This document shows, piece after piece, positions 15,426-23,331 of a stretch of DNA of 52,785 nucleotides. Made by a program: the position numbers and the translations under genes. Source of the DNA: CAZKTO01 sp964555685 (GTDB lineage Bacteria > Chloroflexota > Dehalococcoidia > SHYB01); contig CAZKTO010000011.1 in the NCBI GenBank assembly GCA_964555685.1, positions 1-52,785 on the forward strand. The letters run 5' to 3'. The notes under the pieces were generated by a model that was given only the letters and a program-made list of their open reading frames with translations, did not search any database and was not told where the DNA came from. Position 1 is the first letter of the stretch, and each line of letters starts with the position of its first letter.

Positions 15426-16337
15426 CTACCGCTGCCGCGGCCACGCCTCGTACTGGGGCAGGCCCAGGATGTCCCGCGCCTGGCGGGGCGTGGCGATGGC
15501 CCGGCCGGCCTGGCGCGCCATCTCCGCCACGCGCGTCACCAGCTCGGTGTTGGTGGGCTGGCCGGCGTCGCGAAAGGTCTCGTCGCCCAGGCCGATGCGG
15601 ACGTGCCCGCCCGAGAGGACCGCCTGGGCAGCCATGGGGAGGATCGCCTTGCCGTAGCAGTGGATGAACCACTCGTGGCGCAGGCCCGGCGCCAGCTCGT
15701 TGATAATGTCGGCCCACATCAGGACGCCGCGGGGCGTGGTGGGCATGCCGTAGGGCGAGTACTCGGACGTGAAGAGCTTGAAGATGACGGGCTCATGCTC
15801 CAGGCCCATGTCCATGTAGGCCAGGGTGTGCCGGACATGGCCGGGCTCGGCGCAGCCGTTGTAGGCCTTCAGACCCAGACGCTGGCACGTCTGATACCAG
15901 AAGGTCATCTGGGCGTGGGAGAAGGCCTTGGCGCTCTCGGGGTTCTCGAAGCGCTTGGCCACGGGGTCGTACCGGTTCAGGTTGACGGCGCCCACGTCCA
16001 GGGCCGCCAGGGGGAGGCGCACGTCCGCGTCCCCGGCCAGGGCCACCACGTGGCTGAGGGACTGCTCGGTGAGGCCCTTGTAGGTGGGGTAGAAGACGAT
16101 GTCGCGGGGGACGCCCATCTCGAAGACTTGGCGCATGGCGGCGGCGTAGGTCTCGTGGCTGGTCCAGAGCTGCTCGCCCGTCCTGGCGTCGCGGGCGTGG
16201 AAGTGGAGGATGGACGCGCCGGCCTCGACGCACGCGGCGGCGTCGCGCGCCACCTCCTCGGGCCCGTAGGGGACGTGGGGGTTGTCGGCCTTCTCCATAA
16301 GCTCGTTCATGGCCGTTTCAATGATGAGGGGCTTCAT
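15426..16337 (-). CDS. BKACE (3-keto-5-aminohexanoate cleavage enzyme) family protein
   Basis: A 303-residue TIM-barrel enzyme of family length, with AAAGGAG 4 nt before the ATG at 16337. It has the Zn ligands SILHFHARD (H45, H47), a later His in WFIHCYGK, and GLGDE with the fourth ligand Glu. BKACE enzymes condense a beta-keto acid with acetyl-CoA and cleave it to acetoacetate plus an acyl-CoA. The specific beta-keto acid depends on pocket residues that I cannot assign. The gene lies directly downstream of a CoA-transferase, fitting a CoA-dependent catabolic route. Confidence 0.9.
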   Translation of the reverse strand: MKPLIIETAMNELMEKADNPHVPYGPEEVARDAAACVEAGASILHFHARDARTGEQLWTSHETYAAAMRQVFEMGVPRDIVFYPTYKGLTEQSLSHVVALAGDADVRLPLAALDVGAVNLNRYDPVAKRFENPESAKAFSHAQMTFWYQTCQRLGLKAYNGCAEPGHVRHTLAYMDMGLEHEPVIFKLFTSEYSPYGMPTTPRGVLMWADIINELAPGLRHEWFIHCYGKAILPMAAQAVLSGGHVRIGLGDETFRDAGQPTNTELVTRVAEMARQAGRAIATPRQARDILGLPQYEAWPRQR

Positions 16338-16388
16338 GGGGCTCCTTTCGATCGGCCCAAGGCGCGGGCTTCTCCCCTAACCCCCTAT

Positions 16389-16445
16389 CCCCCTTCCCGT
16401 GCAGGGAAGGGGGATATCCACTCCCCTCTCCGCATCAGAGAGGGG
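16389..16445. repeat. two tandem hairpin repeats
   Basis: 16389-16413 has arms CCCCCTTCCC/GGGAAGGGGG; 16423-16445 has arms CCCCTCTC/GAGAGGGG. They lie between the CoA-transferase stop and the BKACE start, so could attenuate read-through. Confidence 0.6.
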
Positions 16446-16461
16446 CCGGGGGAGAGGGCGC

Positions 16462-17664
16462 TCAGATCACCTTCTCGTCGCGGTAGCGGGCGATGTCGTC
16501 CCAGGAGTAGCCGAACTCGAGGAGGACCTCCTCGGTGTGGGCGCCGAACTCGGGGGCGCGGCAGCGGACGGCGCCGGGGGTCTCGCTGAGCTTGACCGGG
16601 ATGCCCACCTCGACCATCTTGCCCTCGGTGGGGTGCTGGAGCTCGGCGAAGTACTCGTTGGCGATGACCTGGGGGTCCGTGGGCAGGTCGTCGTAGCGCT
16701 GGACGGGCGTGCAGAGGACGCCCCTGGGCTTGAGCGCGCGGAGCCACTCCTCGCGCGGCCTGGTGATGAAGACCTCGTTGAGGATGCTGACCAGCTCGCC
16801 GCCGTTCTTGATCCGCGCGGCGTGGTCGGCGAACTTGGGCTCGTGCTCGATGCGCTGGATGCCCAGGACCTCGCAGAAGGCGGGCCAGTAGCGGTCGGAC
16901 TGGATGCAGCCCAGGGCGATCCAGCGGTCGCCCTGGCAGCGGTAGATGCCGAAGAGGGGGTTGCCGGCGCTCTGGCGGGAGCGGGGGACCATCATGTCGC
17001 CGTTCAGGAGGTAGCCGTTGATGGCCAGGGCCTGGAGGATGAGCTGGCCGCCCAGCTGGGAGACCTCGACGTGCTGGCCGATGCCCTTGCGCTCGCGGGC
17101 CACGATGCCGCAGAGCACGCCGTAGGCCAGGGTCACGGCGCCCATCTGGTCGGCCAGGCCGCCGTTGGGGCGGTAGGCGGGCTCCGCGTCGAAGATGGAG
17201 AGGGCCGTCATCAGGCCGCCGCGGGCTTGGCCCAGGATGTCGTAGACGCCGTCGCGGGCGTCGGGACCTTTCGAGCCGAAGCCGGACACGGAGGCGTAGA
17301 CGATCCTGGGGTTGCGCTCCTTGCACTCCTGGTAGCCGACCCCCAGCTTCTCGACGACGCCGACGCGGAAGTTCTGGGCGACCACGTCGGCCTTCTTGAC
17401 CATGTCGAGGAAGAGCTCGCGGCCCTTGGGGTGCTTGAGGTTGAGGGTCATGCTGCGCTTGTTGCGGTTCATGGTCTCCAGGTAGGTGTTGAACCGCTTG
17501 CCCGCGACACCAGCGGCCGTCAGGTTGCGCCCGGGGTCGCCGTTGACGGGGTCCTCGACCTTGATGACGTCGGCCCCCATGTCGGAGAGCATGACGGTGC
17601 CCCACGGCCCGTTCTGGTAGATGGTGAGATCGAGGACTTTGATGCCTTCGAGCGGTCCTGGCAT
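16462..17664 (-). CDS. family III (CaiB/BaiF) CoA-transferase
   Basis: A 400-residue protein. ATG 17664 is chosen over 17703 because GGAGGT lies 9 nt upstream and the product then begins MPGPLEGIKVLDLTIYQNGP like other family members. Signatures: MGADVIKVEDPVNGDPGR, VYASVSGFGSKGPDARDG, and the catalytic Asp in GGLADQMGAV (D172). Probably reversible CoA transfer between dicarboxylic or short-chain acids. It precedes BKACE and follows the MFS carrier, suggesting uptake, activation and cleavage of one organic acid. Confidence 0.9.
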   Translation of the reverse strand: MPGPLEGIKVLDLTIYQNGPWGTVMLSDMGADVIKVEDPVNGDPGRNLTAAGVAGKRFNTYLETMNRNKRSMTLNLKHPKGRELFLDMVKKADVVAQNFRVGVVEKLGVGYQECKERNPRIVYASVSGFGSKGPDARDGVYDILGQARGGLMTALSIFDAEPAYRPNGGLADQMGAVTLAYGVLCGIVARERKGIGQHVEVSQLGGQLILQALAINGYLLNGDMMVPRSRQSAGNPLFGIYRCQGDRWIALGCIQSDRYWPAFCEVLGIQRIEHEPKFADHAARIKNGGELVSILNEVFITRPREEWLRALKPRGVLCTPVQRYDDLPTDPQVIANEYFAELQHPTEGKMVEVGIPVKLSETPGAVRCRAPEFGAHTEEVLLEFGYSWDDIARYRDEKVI

Positions 17665-17734
17665 GGCGATACCTCCTGGGCTAGCGGCGCCGGCGCGCTT
17701 CAAGAGCGGTGCGAGACCGGCCGTACATGGCGCT

Positions 17735-17764
17735 ACATTAGCCCGCAGGGGCCGCGCGCGTCAA
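17735..17764 (-). promoter_or_regulatory. candidate promoter inside the MFS gene 3' end
   Basis: Minus strand TTGACG (17764-17759), 18 bp spacer, TAATGT (17740-17735), upstream of the CoA-transferase start at 17664. Confidence 0.35.
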
Positions 17765-19066
17765 CGTGGCCTCCCGAGGGGCAGGCGGCCTGGGCTTGGG
17801 CGCGGCGAGGAGTACGAGGCCGCTCAAAACGTAGGAGCCCAGGAAGCCGTAGAAGATCTTCTCGTAGGAGCCCGTGGCGTCGAAGACGGCGGCGGCCAAG
17901 ATCGGACCCAGGGCGATGGCGCCCATCTGGAACATGGTGGCGATGCCGCGGATGGAGCCCAGGTAGGCGCGGCCGTAGTAGTCCGGAAACACCATCTGCT
18001 GGAGGGTGGCCATGGTGCCGAAGAGCAGGCCGTAGAAGACGGCGTACACCATGGCGAGGGGCAGGCTTTCCACGTTGAGCAGGATGAGGACGGAGAGGGC
18101 CATGCCGAGATAGATGGCGGCGAGGGAGGCCCGCACCGGCAGGCGGTCGGCGATGAGTCCGGAGCCCACGGAGCCGATGCTGGAGAAGATGGACCAGACG
18201 GTGACGACGACGACGGCCGTGGCGGGCGAAAGGCTCTGGTCCTCCAGGTAGGCGACCAGGTTGAGGCTCACGCCGGAGGCGACGATGGCGCTCAGCGCCA
18301 TCGAGAGGATGAGCAGGTAGAGGGATCGAGTCCGTAGCGCTTGCCTGAGCGTGAAGCTGCTCTCGCCCTCCTCCCGGGGCGCCGGAGGGGTGGCATCGGA
18401 ACGGACGGGCCGGTCCGCCTCGGGTGGGTCGCCATCGGGGCGCAGGCCCATGTCCTCGGGCTCGCGCCGGAGCCAGAGGAACGCGGGCAGGAGAGCCGAC
18501 CAGGTGATGACGCCCAGGGCCAGGAAGCCCGCGCGCCAGTCGTAGGCGCTCACCAGGCCCTGGGCCACCAGGGGCGAGGTGCCGTTGCCGACTCGCGTGC
18601 CCAGGCTCGAGAAGGCGATGGCCCGCCCGCGGTGGCGGATGAACCACTTGCTGATGGTGACGTTGGCGGCGACGCCCACGGCGCCCTGGAGCGCGGCCCG
18701 CCCCACGATCATGGCGAAGTAGAACTGCCAGACCTCCTGGACGAAGGCCTGCGAGAAGAGAGCGCCGCCCACCAGGAGCAGGCCGGCCGAGACGATCCAG
18801 CGCGGGCCGTAGCGGTCGACGACGGGGCCCAGGGCGAAGCCCGTGATGCCGCCCAGCAGCGTGCCGATGCTGTGCGCCCCGACGAAGACCGAGCGGCTCC
18901 AGCCGAACTCCTCCGTGACGGGCTTGATGAAGACGCCGATGGTGGGGTTGAACTGGCCCGTCTGGACGAGGCCGATGAAGCAGACGACGGCGACGATGGT
19001 CCAGCCGTAGTAGACGGGGCGCCGCGTCGTGGGGCGGGCGGCGCTCTCGGCGCGGTGCTTGCGCAT
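17738..19066 (-). CDS. MFS transporter (monocarboxylate/OFA-like)
   Basis: A 442-residue inner-membrane carrier with about twelve hydrophobic segments in two halves and a charged, proline-rich central loop (about residues 205-240). The N-terminal half begins YYGWTIVAVVCFIGLVQTG with a GWSRS segment, as in monocarboxylate/oxalate-formate-type MFS proteins; loop 2-3 has DRYGPRW, and the second half DRLPVRA. Its place beside a CoA-transferase, BKACE and dihydropyrimidinase suggests import of an organic acid or ring compound. The start is uncertain because no strong RBS precedes 19066. Confidence 0.88.
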   Translation of the reverse strand: MRKHRAESAARPTTRRPVYYGWTIVAVVCFIGLVQTGQFNPTIGVFIKPVTEEFGWSRSVFVGAHSIGTLLGGITGFALGPVVDRYGPRWIVSAGLLLVGGALFSQAFVQEVWQFYFAMIVGRAALQGAVGVAANVTISKWFIRHRGRAIAFSSLGTRVGNGTSPLVAQGLVSAYDWRAGFLALGVITWSALLPAFLWLRREPEDMGLRPDGDPPEADRPVRSDATPPAPREEGESSFTLRQALRTRSLYLLILSMALSAIVASGVSLNLVAYLEDQSLSPATAVVVVTVWSIFSSIGSVGSGLIADRLPVRASLAAIYLGMALSVLILLNVESLPLAMVYAVFYGLLFGTMATLQQMVFPDYYGRAYLGSIRGIATMFQMGAIALGPILAAAVFDATGSYEKIFYGFLGSYVLSGLVLLAAPKPRPPAPREATLTRAAPAG

Positions 19067-19089
19067 GAAGGGGAGCCGGCGGCCTCATG

Positions 19090-19105
19090 CCCCGACGAGT
19101 CGGGG
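19090..19105. repeat. CCCCGAC-N2-GTCGGGG palindrome, copy 2
   Basis: Full 16-bp palindrome with GA at its centre, in the 120-bp gap upstream of the MFS gene. Confidence 0.8.
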
Positions 19106-19145
19106 CGTCCCGATGCGGCATCGAGACCACCGGGGCTGTCCCGCA

Positions 19146-19175
19146 ACTCTACGGGGGCTGCATCGGGAAGGTCAA
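19146..19175 (-). promoter_or_regulatory. candidate promoter of the MFS operon
   Basis: Minus strand TTGACC (19175-19170), 18 bp spacer, TAGAGT (19151-19146), about 80 nt before the MFS start. Confidence 0.45.
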
Positions 19176-19186
19176 GGGTGACCCCC

Positions 19187-20599
19187 TCATGCGATGCGAC
19201 CGCCGATGGGCGGCGCGGGCCCCGACCGGCGAAGATACCGCCCCGATCCGGGCTGCGCCTCGATCCGGCCTTCGTTCAGGAGCAGGCGCCCGCGCGAAAG
19301 CGAGAGGACAGGCCAGCCCGCGACCTCCCACCCTTCGTACAGCGTGTAGCCGGCGGTGACGTGCTGCTCGCCGGCCCGAATAGTGGCCTTCCTGCCTGGA
19401 TCGATGATGAGCAGGTCCGCATCGGCGCCGGGCTGGATCACACCCTTGCGCGGATAGAGGCCAAAGATCCTGGCAGGGTTCTCACTCAGCACGCGCGCCA
19501 GCCAGGAGACGGGTAGCCCGCGCTTCACCACGCCTTCGCTAAACATGAGGGGCACCATCGTCTCCACGGAGGGCGCGCCGAAGGGGATCGTCTTGCCGGC
19601 TGCGTCGACGAAGATGTTGCGCCAGCCGGACTCCTTGTCTTCTTTGATGAAAGGCGCATGGTCGCTGGCCACGCATGCGACGTAGCCGTCCCTGGCGCCC
19701 CGCCACATGGCTTCCTGATTGAACCCATCCGCGGAGCGCAGCGGAGGGCCGATCTTAGCGAAGGGGCCCCAGCGCTCCATCTCCCCGTCGGAGAGGAGCA
19801 GGTACTGGGGGCAGGTCTCTGTCCAGACCCGCTGCCCGGCGGCCTGCGCCTGCTTGATCCGCTCCAGAGCCAGGTGCGCGCTCAAGTGCACCACATAGAG
19901 GGGGCACCCCGTCATGCCGGCCATCGCGATGCCTCGGTTGGTCGCCTCCTCCTCCGTCCAATCAGGCCTGGTCTCCAGGAAGTGCTGCGGCCCCACCTTC
20001 TCTTCCCGGATCGAGCGTTGCTCCAGGTAGTCGATGACGTCGCCGCTCTCGCAGTGGAGCTGGCAGAGGCCGCCGGCGCCGCCGATGGTCTCCATCGCCT
20101 GGAGGATGAAGGAGTCTGGGCAGTAGATCGCGCCCCAGCCCTTGTAGCACATGAACATCTTGAAGGACGTGACGCCCGCTTCCACGACCTCCTCGATGGC
20201 GGCGAGGTCCCCAGGAGCGTTGCGGAGGATCAAGTGGAAGCCGAAGTCCAGCACCGAGTCGCGCTCCGCTTCGGCGCGGACGCGGGCGACGGCCTCGGGC
20301 AACCGCTCGCCGGGGCGGGAGGCGATGAAGTTGACGACGGTGGTGATGCCGCCGTACGCCGCCGCCTGGGGGCCTATGCGCCAGTCGTCGTAGCGGCCGA
20401 AGTGGGTGTGGACGTCGATGGGGCCTGGCAGCACGTACCGCCCCGTGGCGTCGATCGTCTGGCGCGCGGGGGGCAGGGCATCGGGCGGGCCCACGGCGAC
20501 GATCTTCCCGCCGTCGATGGCGACGGCCGCCTGCACCGTGCCTGTCGCTGTGACGATCGTCCCTTTGAGTATGACCGTGTCGATCTCCCGCATGGACAT
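19187..20599 (-). CDS. dihydropyrimidinase/hydantoinase-like cyclic amidohydrolase
   Basis: A 470-residue protein. ATG 20599 is chosen because GGAGGTGG lies just upstream. It has the composite-domain start DTVILKGTIVTATG, metal ligands GPIDVHTHFGRY (H64, H66), the carbamylated-lysine segment VTSFKMFM (K147), a Cys-His LCQLHCESGD, and the late Asp in VASDHAPF. The last part returns to the small beta domain (ADADLLIIDPGRKATI). The family opens cyclic amide rings such as hydantoins and dihydropyrimidines. A TTGACA at 20665-20660 is a possible promoter, with poor spacing to its -10. Confidence 0.9.
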   Translation of the reverse strand: MSMREIDTVILKGTIVTATGTVQAAVAIDGGKIVAVGPPDALPPARQTIDATGRYVLPGPIDVHTHFGRYDDWRIGPQAAAYGGITTVVNFIASRPGERLPEAVARVRAEAERDSVLDFGFHLILRNAPGDLAAIEEVVEAGVTSFKMFMCYKGWGAIYCPDSFILQAMETIGGAGGLCQLHCESGDVIDYLEQRSIREEKVGPQHFLETRPDWTEEEATNRGIAMAGMTGCPLYVVHLSAHLALERIKQAQAAGQRVWTETCPQYLLLSDGEMERWGPFAKIGPPLRSADGFNQEAMWRGARDGYVACVASDHAPFIKEDKESGWRNIFVDAAGKTIPFGAPSVETMVPLMFSEGVVKRGLPVSWLARVLSENPARIFGLYPRKGVIQPGADADLLIIDPGRKATIRAGEQHVTAGYTLYEGWEVAGWPVLSLSRGRLLLNEGRIEAQPGSGRYLRRSGPAPPIGGRIA

Positions 20600-20779
20600 G
20601 CTCCACCTCCTCACCCATTACGGGTGGACAACAAGAGATACCACGCCAGGCCAAGGAGATGTCAAGAGCTATCCCGCGATCACCGGCGGAGGATCTTCGG
20701 GAACGCGAAACGCGTTACAAAAAGGGGCCAGCCCGCCAAGCGAGCCCAGCGGTCTGGCGAAGGGGTGGACGAGGATTGG

Positions 20780-20851
20780 AGCGGAAGACGGGATTTGAAC
20801 CCGCGACCCTCTCCTTGGCAAGGAGATGCTCTACCACTGAGCCACTTCCGC
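20780..20851 (-). tRNA. tRNA-Gly (GCC)
   Basis: Minus-strand cloverleaf: acceptor GCGGAAG/CTTCCGC, D arm GCTC/GAGC, anticodon stem TCTCC/GGAGA around loop TTGCCAA (anticodon GCC), T arm GCGGG-TTCAAAT-CCCGT. CCA is not encoded. Confidence 0.97.
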
Positions 20852-20961
20852 TCGATGCGCCAGCGGGACTGGCGCCCCGTGCCGCGGTACAGACGCAACT
20901 ATAGCACCAGGGAGAATCGGGCGCCAAGGGACGGCGGGCCCGACGCTTCTGGGGAGAGCCG

Positions 20962-21048
20962 TGGTGCCGAGGGAGAGACTCGAACTCTCACGGGTTTAAC
21001 CCCACCACCCCCTCAAGATGGCGTGTCTGCCAGTTCCACCACCTCGGC
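20962..21048 (-). tRNA. tRNA-Leu (GAG)
   Basis: Class II tRNA on the minus strand: acceptor GCCGAGG/CCTCGGC, anticodon loop TTGAGGG (GAG), a long variable arm GGGGTTAAACCC-like, T arm GAGAG-TTCGAGT-CTCTC. The 3' CCA is encoded (20962-20964). Confidence 0.96.
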
Positions 21049-21504
21049 ACAGTGCGACCGCCCGCCCGTCGCCGGCCGCCGCGCGCGACGGCGCAATACC
21101 AGCCGCGAACGCCTGGGGAGGTGGCGAACGCCGGCATGCAACAGGTTCGGGCGAACTCATGATACGGTCGGAGGGCGCGCGCCGTCAAGGAACGGCGCCT
21201 CGTGGCCAGGGTCTTTCGATTCTGGTGGGGCTGCAATCCCTTCCCCCGTCTGCGGGGGAAGGGCCTGCCCTGTTCTTAGCCGAAGCCCTGAGCGGAGCGA
21301 CAAGGGAAGCCGAAGGGTTAGGATGGGGGCGTGCCCCCAAGCGAGATGACGCGCGGGCCCCGCGACGTCGAGTGGCCGGGCCCCGATGACCAGGAGCCAT
21401 CCCCGGAGCCGTCCGTCAGCCGTCTACCGGAGGCCGCGCTGGCCGAGTATAATGGGCGGCTGCGGCCCATGCCGCCGCAAATATCACGGGAGGAGCGATG
21501 CCAT
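21049..21504. other. leader region of the peroxiredoxin gene with repeat debris
   Basis: A 456-bp stretch with no convincing gene. It contains a G/C hairpin CTTCCCCCGTCTGCGGGGGAAG near 21240, and a CTGAGCGGAGCGACAAGGGAAG-type intergenic repeat near 21288. A perfect TATAAT lies at 21448-21453 with no clear -35, a plausible -10 for the downstream gene. Confidence 0.5.
21448..21453 (+). promoter_or_regulatory. -10 box upstream of the peroxiredoxin
   Basis: Consensus TATAAT placed 51 nt before the start codon. The sequence 17 bp upstream is not a recognisable -35. Confidence 0.4.
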
Positions 21505-21966
21505 ATGCCTGCTGAAGTCGGCGACAGCGCGCCCGATTTCACGCTGCCAAGCTCGACCGGCCAGAAGATCACCTTGAGCCAGCTCAAGGGTAAGCCTGTT
21601 GTTTTCGGATGGTTCCCAGCGGCCTTCACCGGTGGCTGAGCGAACCAGGTCTCCTCGTTCCACATGGCCCAGAAGCGGTTCGAGGAGAAGGGCGCTCAGG
21701 TGTTGAGCGCGAGCTGCGATAGTCAGTTCGTCCAGCGGGCCTTCGGGGCCAGCCTCGGCGGCGTGACCCACCCGATCCTGGCGGACTCCCACCCCAAGGG
21801 CAAGGTCGCGTCGGATTACGGGGTCTACAACGCAGAGTATGGGCTGCCGCGCCGCTCCCTCTTCATCATCGACGCCGAAGGGGTGATACGGTACAAGAAG
21901 GTCTTCGCCCAGGGCCTACCCAGCGTGGACGAGGCGCTGGCCGAGATCGACAAGCTCAAGAAGTAG
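21505..21966 (+). CDS. selenocysteine-containing peroxiredoxin (Sec45)
   Basis: Read through the TGA at 21637-21639, the frame runs from ATG 21505 to the stop at 21966 (153 residues). The TGA follows FGWFPAAFTGG, precisely where BCP/AhpE-type peroxiredoxins have the peroxidatic Cys (FPAAFTGxC). After it comes ANQVSSF, then VLSASCDSQF (Cys71), HPILADSHPKG, and RRSLFIIDAEGVIRYKK: a complete thioredoxin-fold peroxidase on both sides of the TGA. No resolving Cys lies at +5, so Cys71 or an external thiol may resolve. GGAGG at 21489 gives 11-nt spacing. Gene callers would see a truncated 5' frame and a 100-residue 3' piece. It reduces peroxides in the cytosol. Confidence 0.88.
21642..21660 (+). promoter_or_regulatory. 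candidate SECIS hairpin of the peroxiredoxin
   Basis: Two nt after the UGA, GAAC-C-AGG pairs with CCT-C-GTTC (7 bp with one C/C mismatch) around UCU; the apical AGGUCU equals the E. coli fdhF SECIS loop. The loop begins only about 10 nt after the UGA, shorter than usual. An alternative 8-bp stem pairs 21650-21657 with 21681-21688 around a 23-nt loop. Which form is used is unclear. Confidence 0.45.
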
Positions 21967-21989
21967 CCCCCATCGTCATCGGAGCCGGC

Positions 21990-22024
21990 AGGCCCGGGAC
22001 GCGGAGTCCCGGGCCTGTTTTGTT
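21990..22024 (+). terminator. rho-independent terminator of the peroxiredoxin
   Basis: Perfect 11-bp stem AGGCCCGGGAC/GTCCCGGGCCT with loop GCGGA, followed by GTTTTGTT, 23 nt after the stop codon. Confidence 0.9.
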
Positions 22025-22032
22025 GCTCAAAG

Positions 22033-22124
22033 GCACTTCAGGCGGTAGCGCGCTCAGCAACCTCACCCCAGAGGAGTTCGCCCACAAGGCCAACGCAGCA
22101 GCAATCCCGGTGGGACTCTCGTAA
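22033..22124 (+). pseudogene. possible IS3-type transposase tail
   Basis: A short plus frame reads GGSALSNLTPEEFAHKAN and stops at 22122-22124. LTPEEFA is the hallmark near the C terminus of IS3-like integrases (RPHSxLGxLTPEEFA). Nothing of the catalytic core remains, so this is at most debris. Confidence 0.4.
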
Positions 22125-22190
22125 TGCCTGGACCTGGAGAGTCTTGCACAGGGTGCTAAACGCGTTCCGCAGTCGGGAGGCGTCGGCCTT

Positions 22191-22323
22191 CGTCATTGCG
22201 AGGCCCGATAGCATCGGGCCGAAGCAATCTCCTGCATAGGCTTGCGCAGGGCTTGAGATTGCGGAGCCTGCCCTGAGCAGCGCGAAGGGTCGCCCCGACT
22301 TGTCGGGACTCCTCGCAATGACG
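22191..22323. repeat. 133-bp inverted-repeat element
   Basis: The ends CGTCATTGCGAG (22191-22202) and CTCGCAATGACG (22312-22323) are perfect 12-bp inverted repeats. Inside are GGCCCGAT/ATCGGGCC (22203-22221), GCAATCTC/GAGATTGC, and one copy of the CCCCGAC palindrome (22293-22308, last base altered). It folds as nested hairpins and has no ORF. This resembles short non-autonomous elements seen between genes in Chloroflexota and other phyla. Confidence 0.7.
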
Positions 22324-22400
22324 AGATGGTAACGGTTTAAGGTATAACGCGAGGGTCTGTAAGACTGGGGGCAGGTCAGGGTGATCTCTTTCCGGCAGGA

Positions 22401-22477
22401 TGGCAGGAGCGGCAGGATTTGAACCCGCGGCCGGCGGTTTTGGAGACCGCTGCTCTACCGGGCTGAGCTACGCTCCT
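22401..22477 (-). tRNA. tRNA-Trp (CCA)
   Basis: Minus-strand cloverleaf: acceptor AGGAGCG/CGCTCCT, D arm GCTC/GAGC, anticodon stem GCGGT/ACCGC around CTCCAAA (anticodon CCA), T arm GCGGG-TTCAAAT-CCTGC, encoded GCCA 3' end. It reads UGG only, leaving UGA free for selenocysteine. Confidence 0.97.
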
Positions 22478-22592
22478 ACGGCGACGCCCCTGCCTCCGCC
22501 CAGTATACCGATTGGGCCCGGAAGCTCGCAAGGCGAGAGGCCCGCCGGGGACCGCGCCCGTCGCCCAGATGCCGCAGTCCCGGCGCCGCCGC

Positions 22593-22934
22593 CTACCCCA
22601 TCTTCCCGCTCAGCTGCCGCCCGCCCAGCACGTGCACGTGCAGGTGCCCGACGCTCTGCCCGCCCTCCTGGCCACAGTTGATCGTCAGGCGGTAGCCGGT
22701 CTTCGCCACGCCGGCCTTGGCCGCGGCCCGGTTCGCCATGAGCACCATCCGCGCGGCCAGGTCGGCTCCCGAAGAGTCGATCTGGTCGATGGAGGCGATG
22801 TGCTCGAACGGGATGACGAGCAGGTGGACCGGCGCCTGCGGGCTGATGTCCTTGAGGACGAAGAGGCGGTCGTCCCGGTCGACGATCTCGCCCTGGACCT
22901 GGCCCGCGCCGATCTTGCAGAAGATGCAGTCCAT
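22593..22934 (-). CDS. HIT-family nucleotide hydrolase (HINT-like)
   Basis: A 113-residue protein starting MDCIFCKIGAGQ at ATG 22934. It has the zinc-type N-terminal CxxC, the central DISPQAPVHLLVIPFEHI, and the HIT triad HLHVHVLGG with the catalytic His. Length and order match HINT/PKCI phosphoramidases, which cleave AMP-lysine or other purine phosphoramidates. It is separated from the acyl-CoA dehydrogenase cluster upstream by a perfect 14-bp hairpin. Confidence 0.92.
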   Translation of the reverse strand: MDCIFCKIGAGQVQGEIVDRDDRLFVLKDISPQAPVHLLVIPFEHIASIDQIDSSGADLAARMVLMANRAAAKAGVAKTGYRLTINCGQEGGQSVGHLHVHVLGGRQLSGKMG

Positions 22935-22953
22935 CAACCCTCACCCCCTCATT

Positions 22954-22978
22954 CCCCCTCTCCGGGCCGGAGAGGGGG
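22954..22978. repeat. intergenic hairpin repeat
   Basis: Inverted repeat CCCCCTCTCCGG-G-CCGGAGAGGGGG, same class as 9465-9489. Confidence 0.6.
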
Positions 22979-23039
22979 CCGGTAGCACCGGCGGGTGACC
23001 GCTGCCGCGTCCTGGCGGCTACGGCGCACCCTCGGAACG

Positions 23040-23073
23040 CGAGAGGGCTGGCACGCATCTGCCAGCCCTCTCG
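23040..23073 (-). terminator. hairpin terminator of the acyl-CoA dehydrogenase operon
   Basis: Perfect 14-bp stem CGAGAGGGCTGGCA/TGCCAGCCCTCTCG with loop CGCATC, 45 nt after the zinc-ribbon gene stop. A clear U tract is lacking on the minus strand. Confidence 0.6.
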
Positions 23074-23117
23074 TTATCGGTCGAGGGTCCGTTGACCGGG
23101 AAAGCCTCGGTTCTCTC

Positions 23118-23318
23118 CTAGTGCGTCTCGGGCTTGCCGCGGGCGCCGCAGTCCTTGTGGTAGGCGTTGAAATCGGTATGCGGCGCCCCGCCGGCCGTCA
23201 GACTCTCCCGGTGCGTCGCCTTGGAGACCGTCTGGCAGGTGCACGACCACGTCCGCACCGTGGCCTCGACCCCGCACCGGGGGCAGGCCGGCCGCTTCGT
23301 ACCGACAGTAGTCGCCAT
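23118..23318 (-). CDS. small zinc-ribbon protein
   Basis: A 66-residue protein starting at ATG 23318, with GGAGGG 10 nt upstream and overlapping the leader right after the dehydrogenase stop (13 nt gap). It shows RPACPRCGVEATVRTWSCTC with a CxxC pair and a following CxC, and a late HKDCGARGK, a likely zinc-binding ribbon. Function unknown; co-transcription with two acyl-CoA dehydrogenases suggests an accessory role. Confidence 0.65.
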   Translation of the reverse strand: MATTVGTKRPACPRCGVEATVRTWSCTCQTVSKATHRESLTAGGAPHTDFNAYHKDCGARGKPETH

Positions 23319-23331
23319 CCGCCGGGCCCTC

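Noticed and set aside
21664..21966. A separate 100-residue gene starting at 21664
   Set aside because: It is the C-terminal part of the Sec-peroxiredoxin after the UGA; it has no RBS and lacks the active site by itself.
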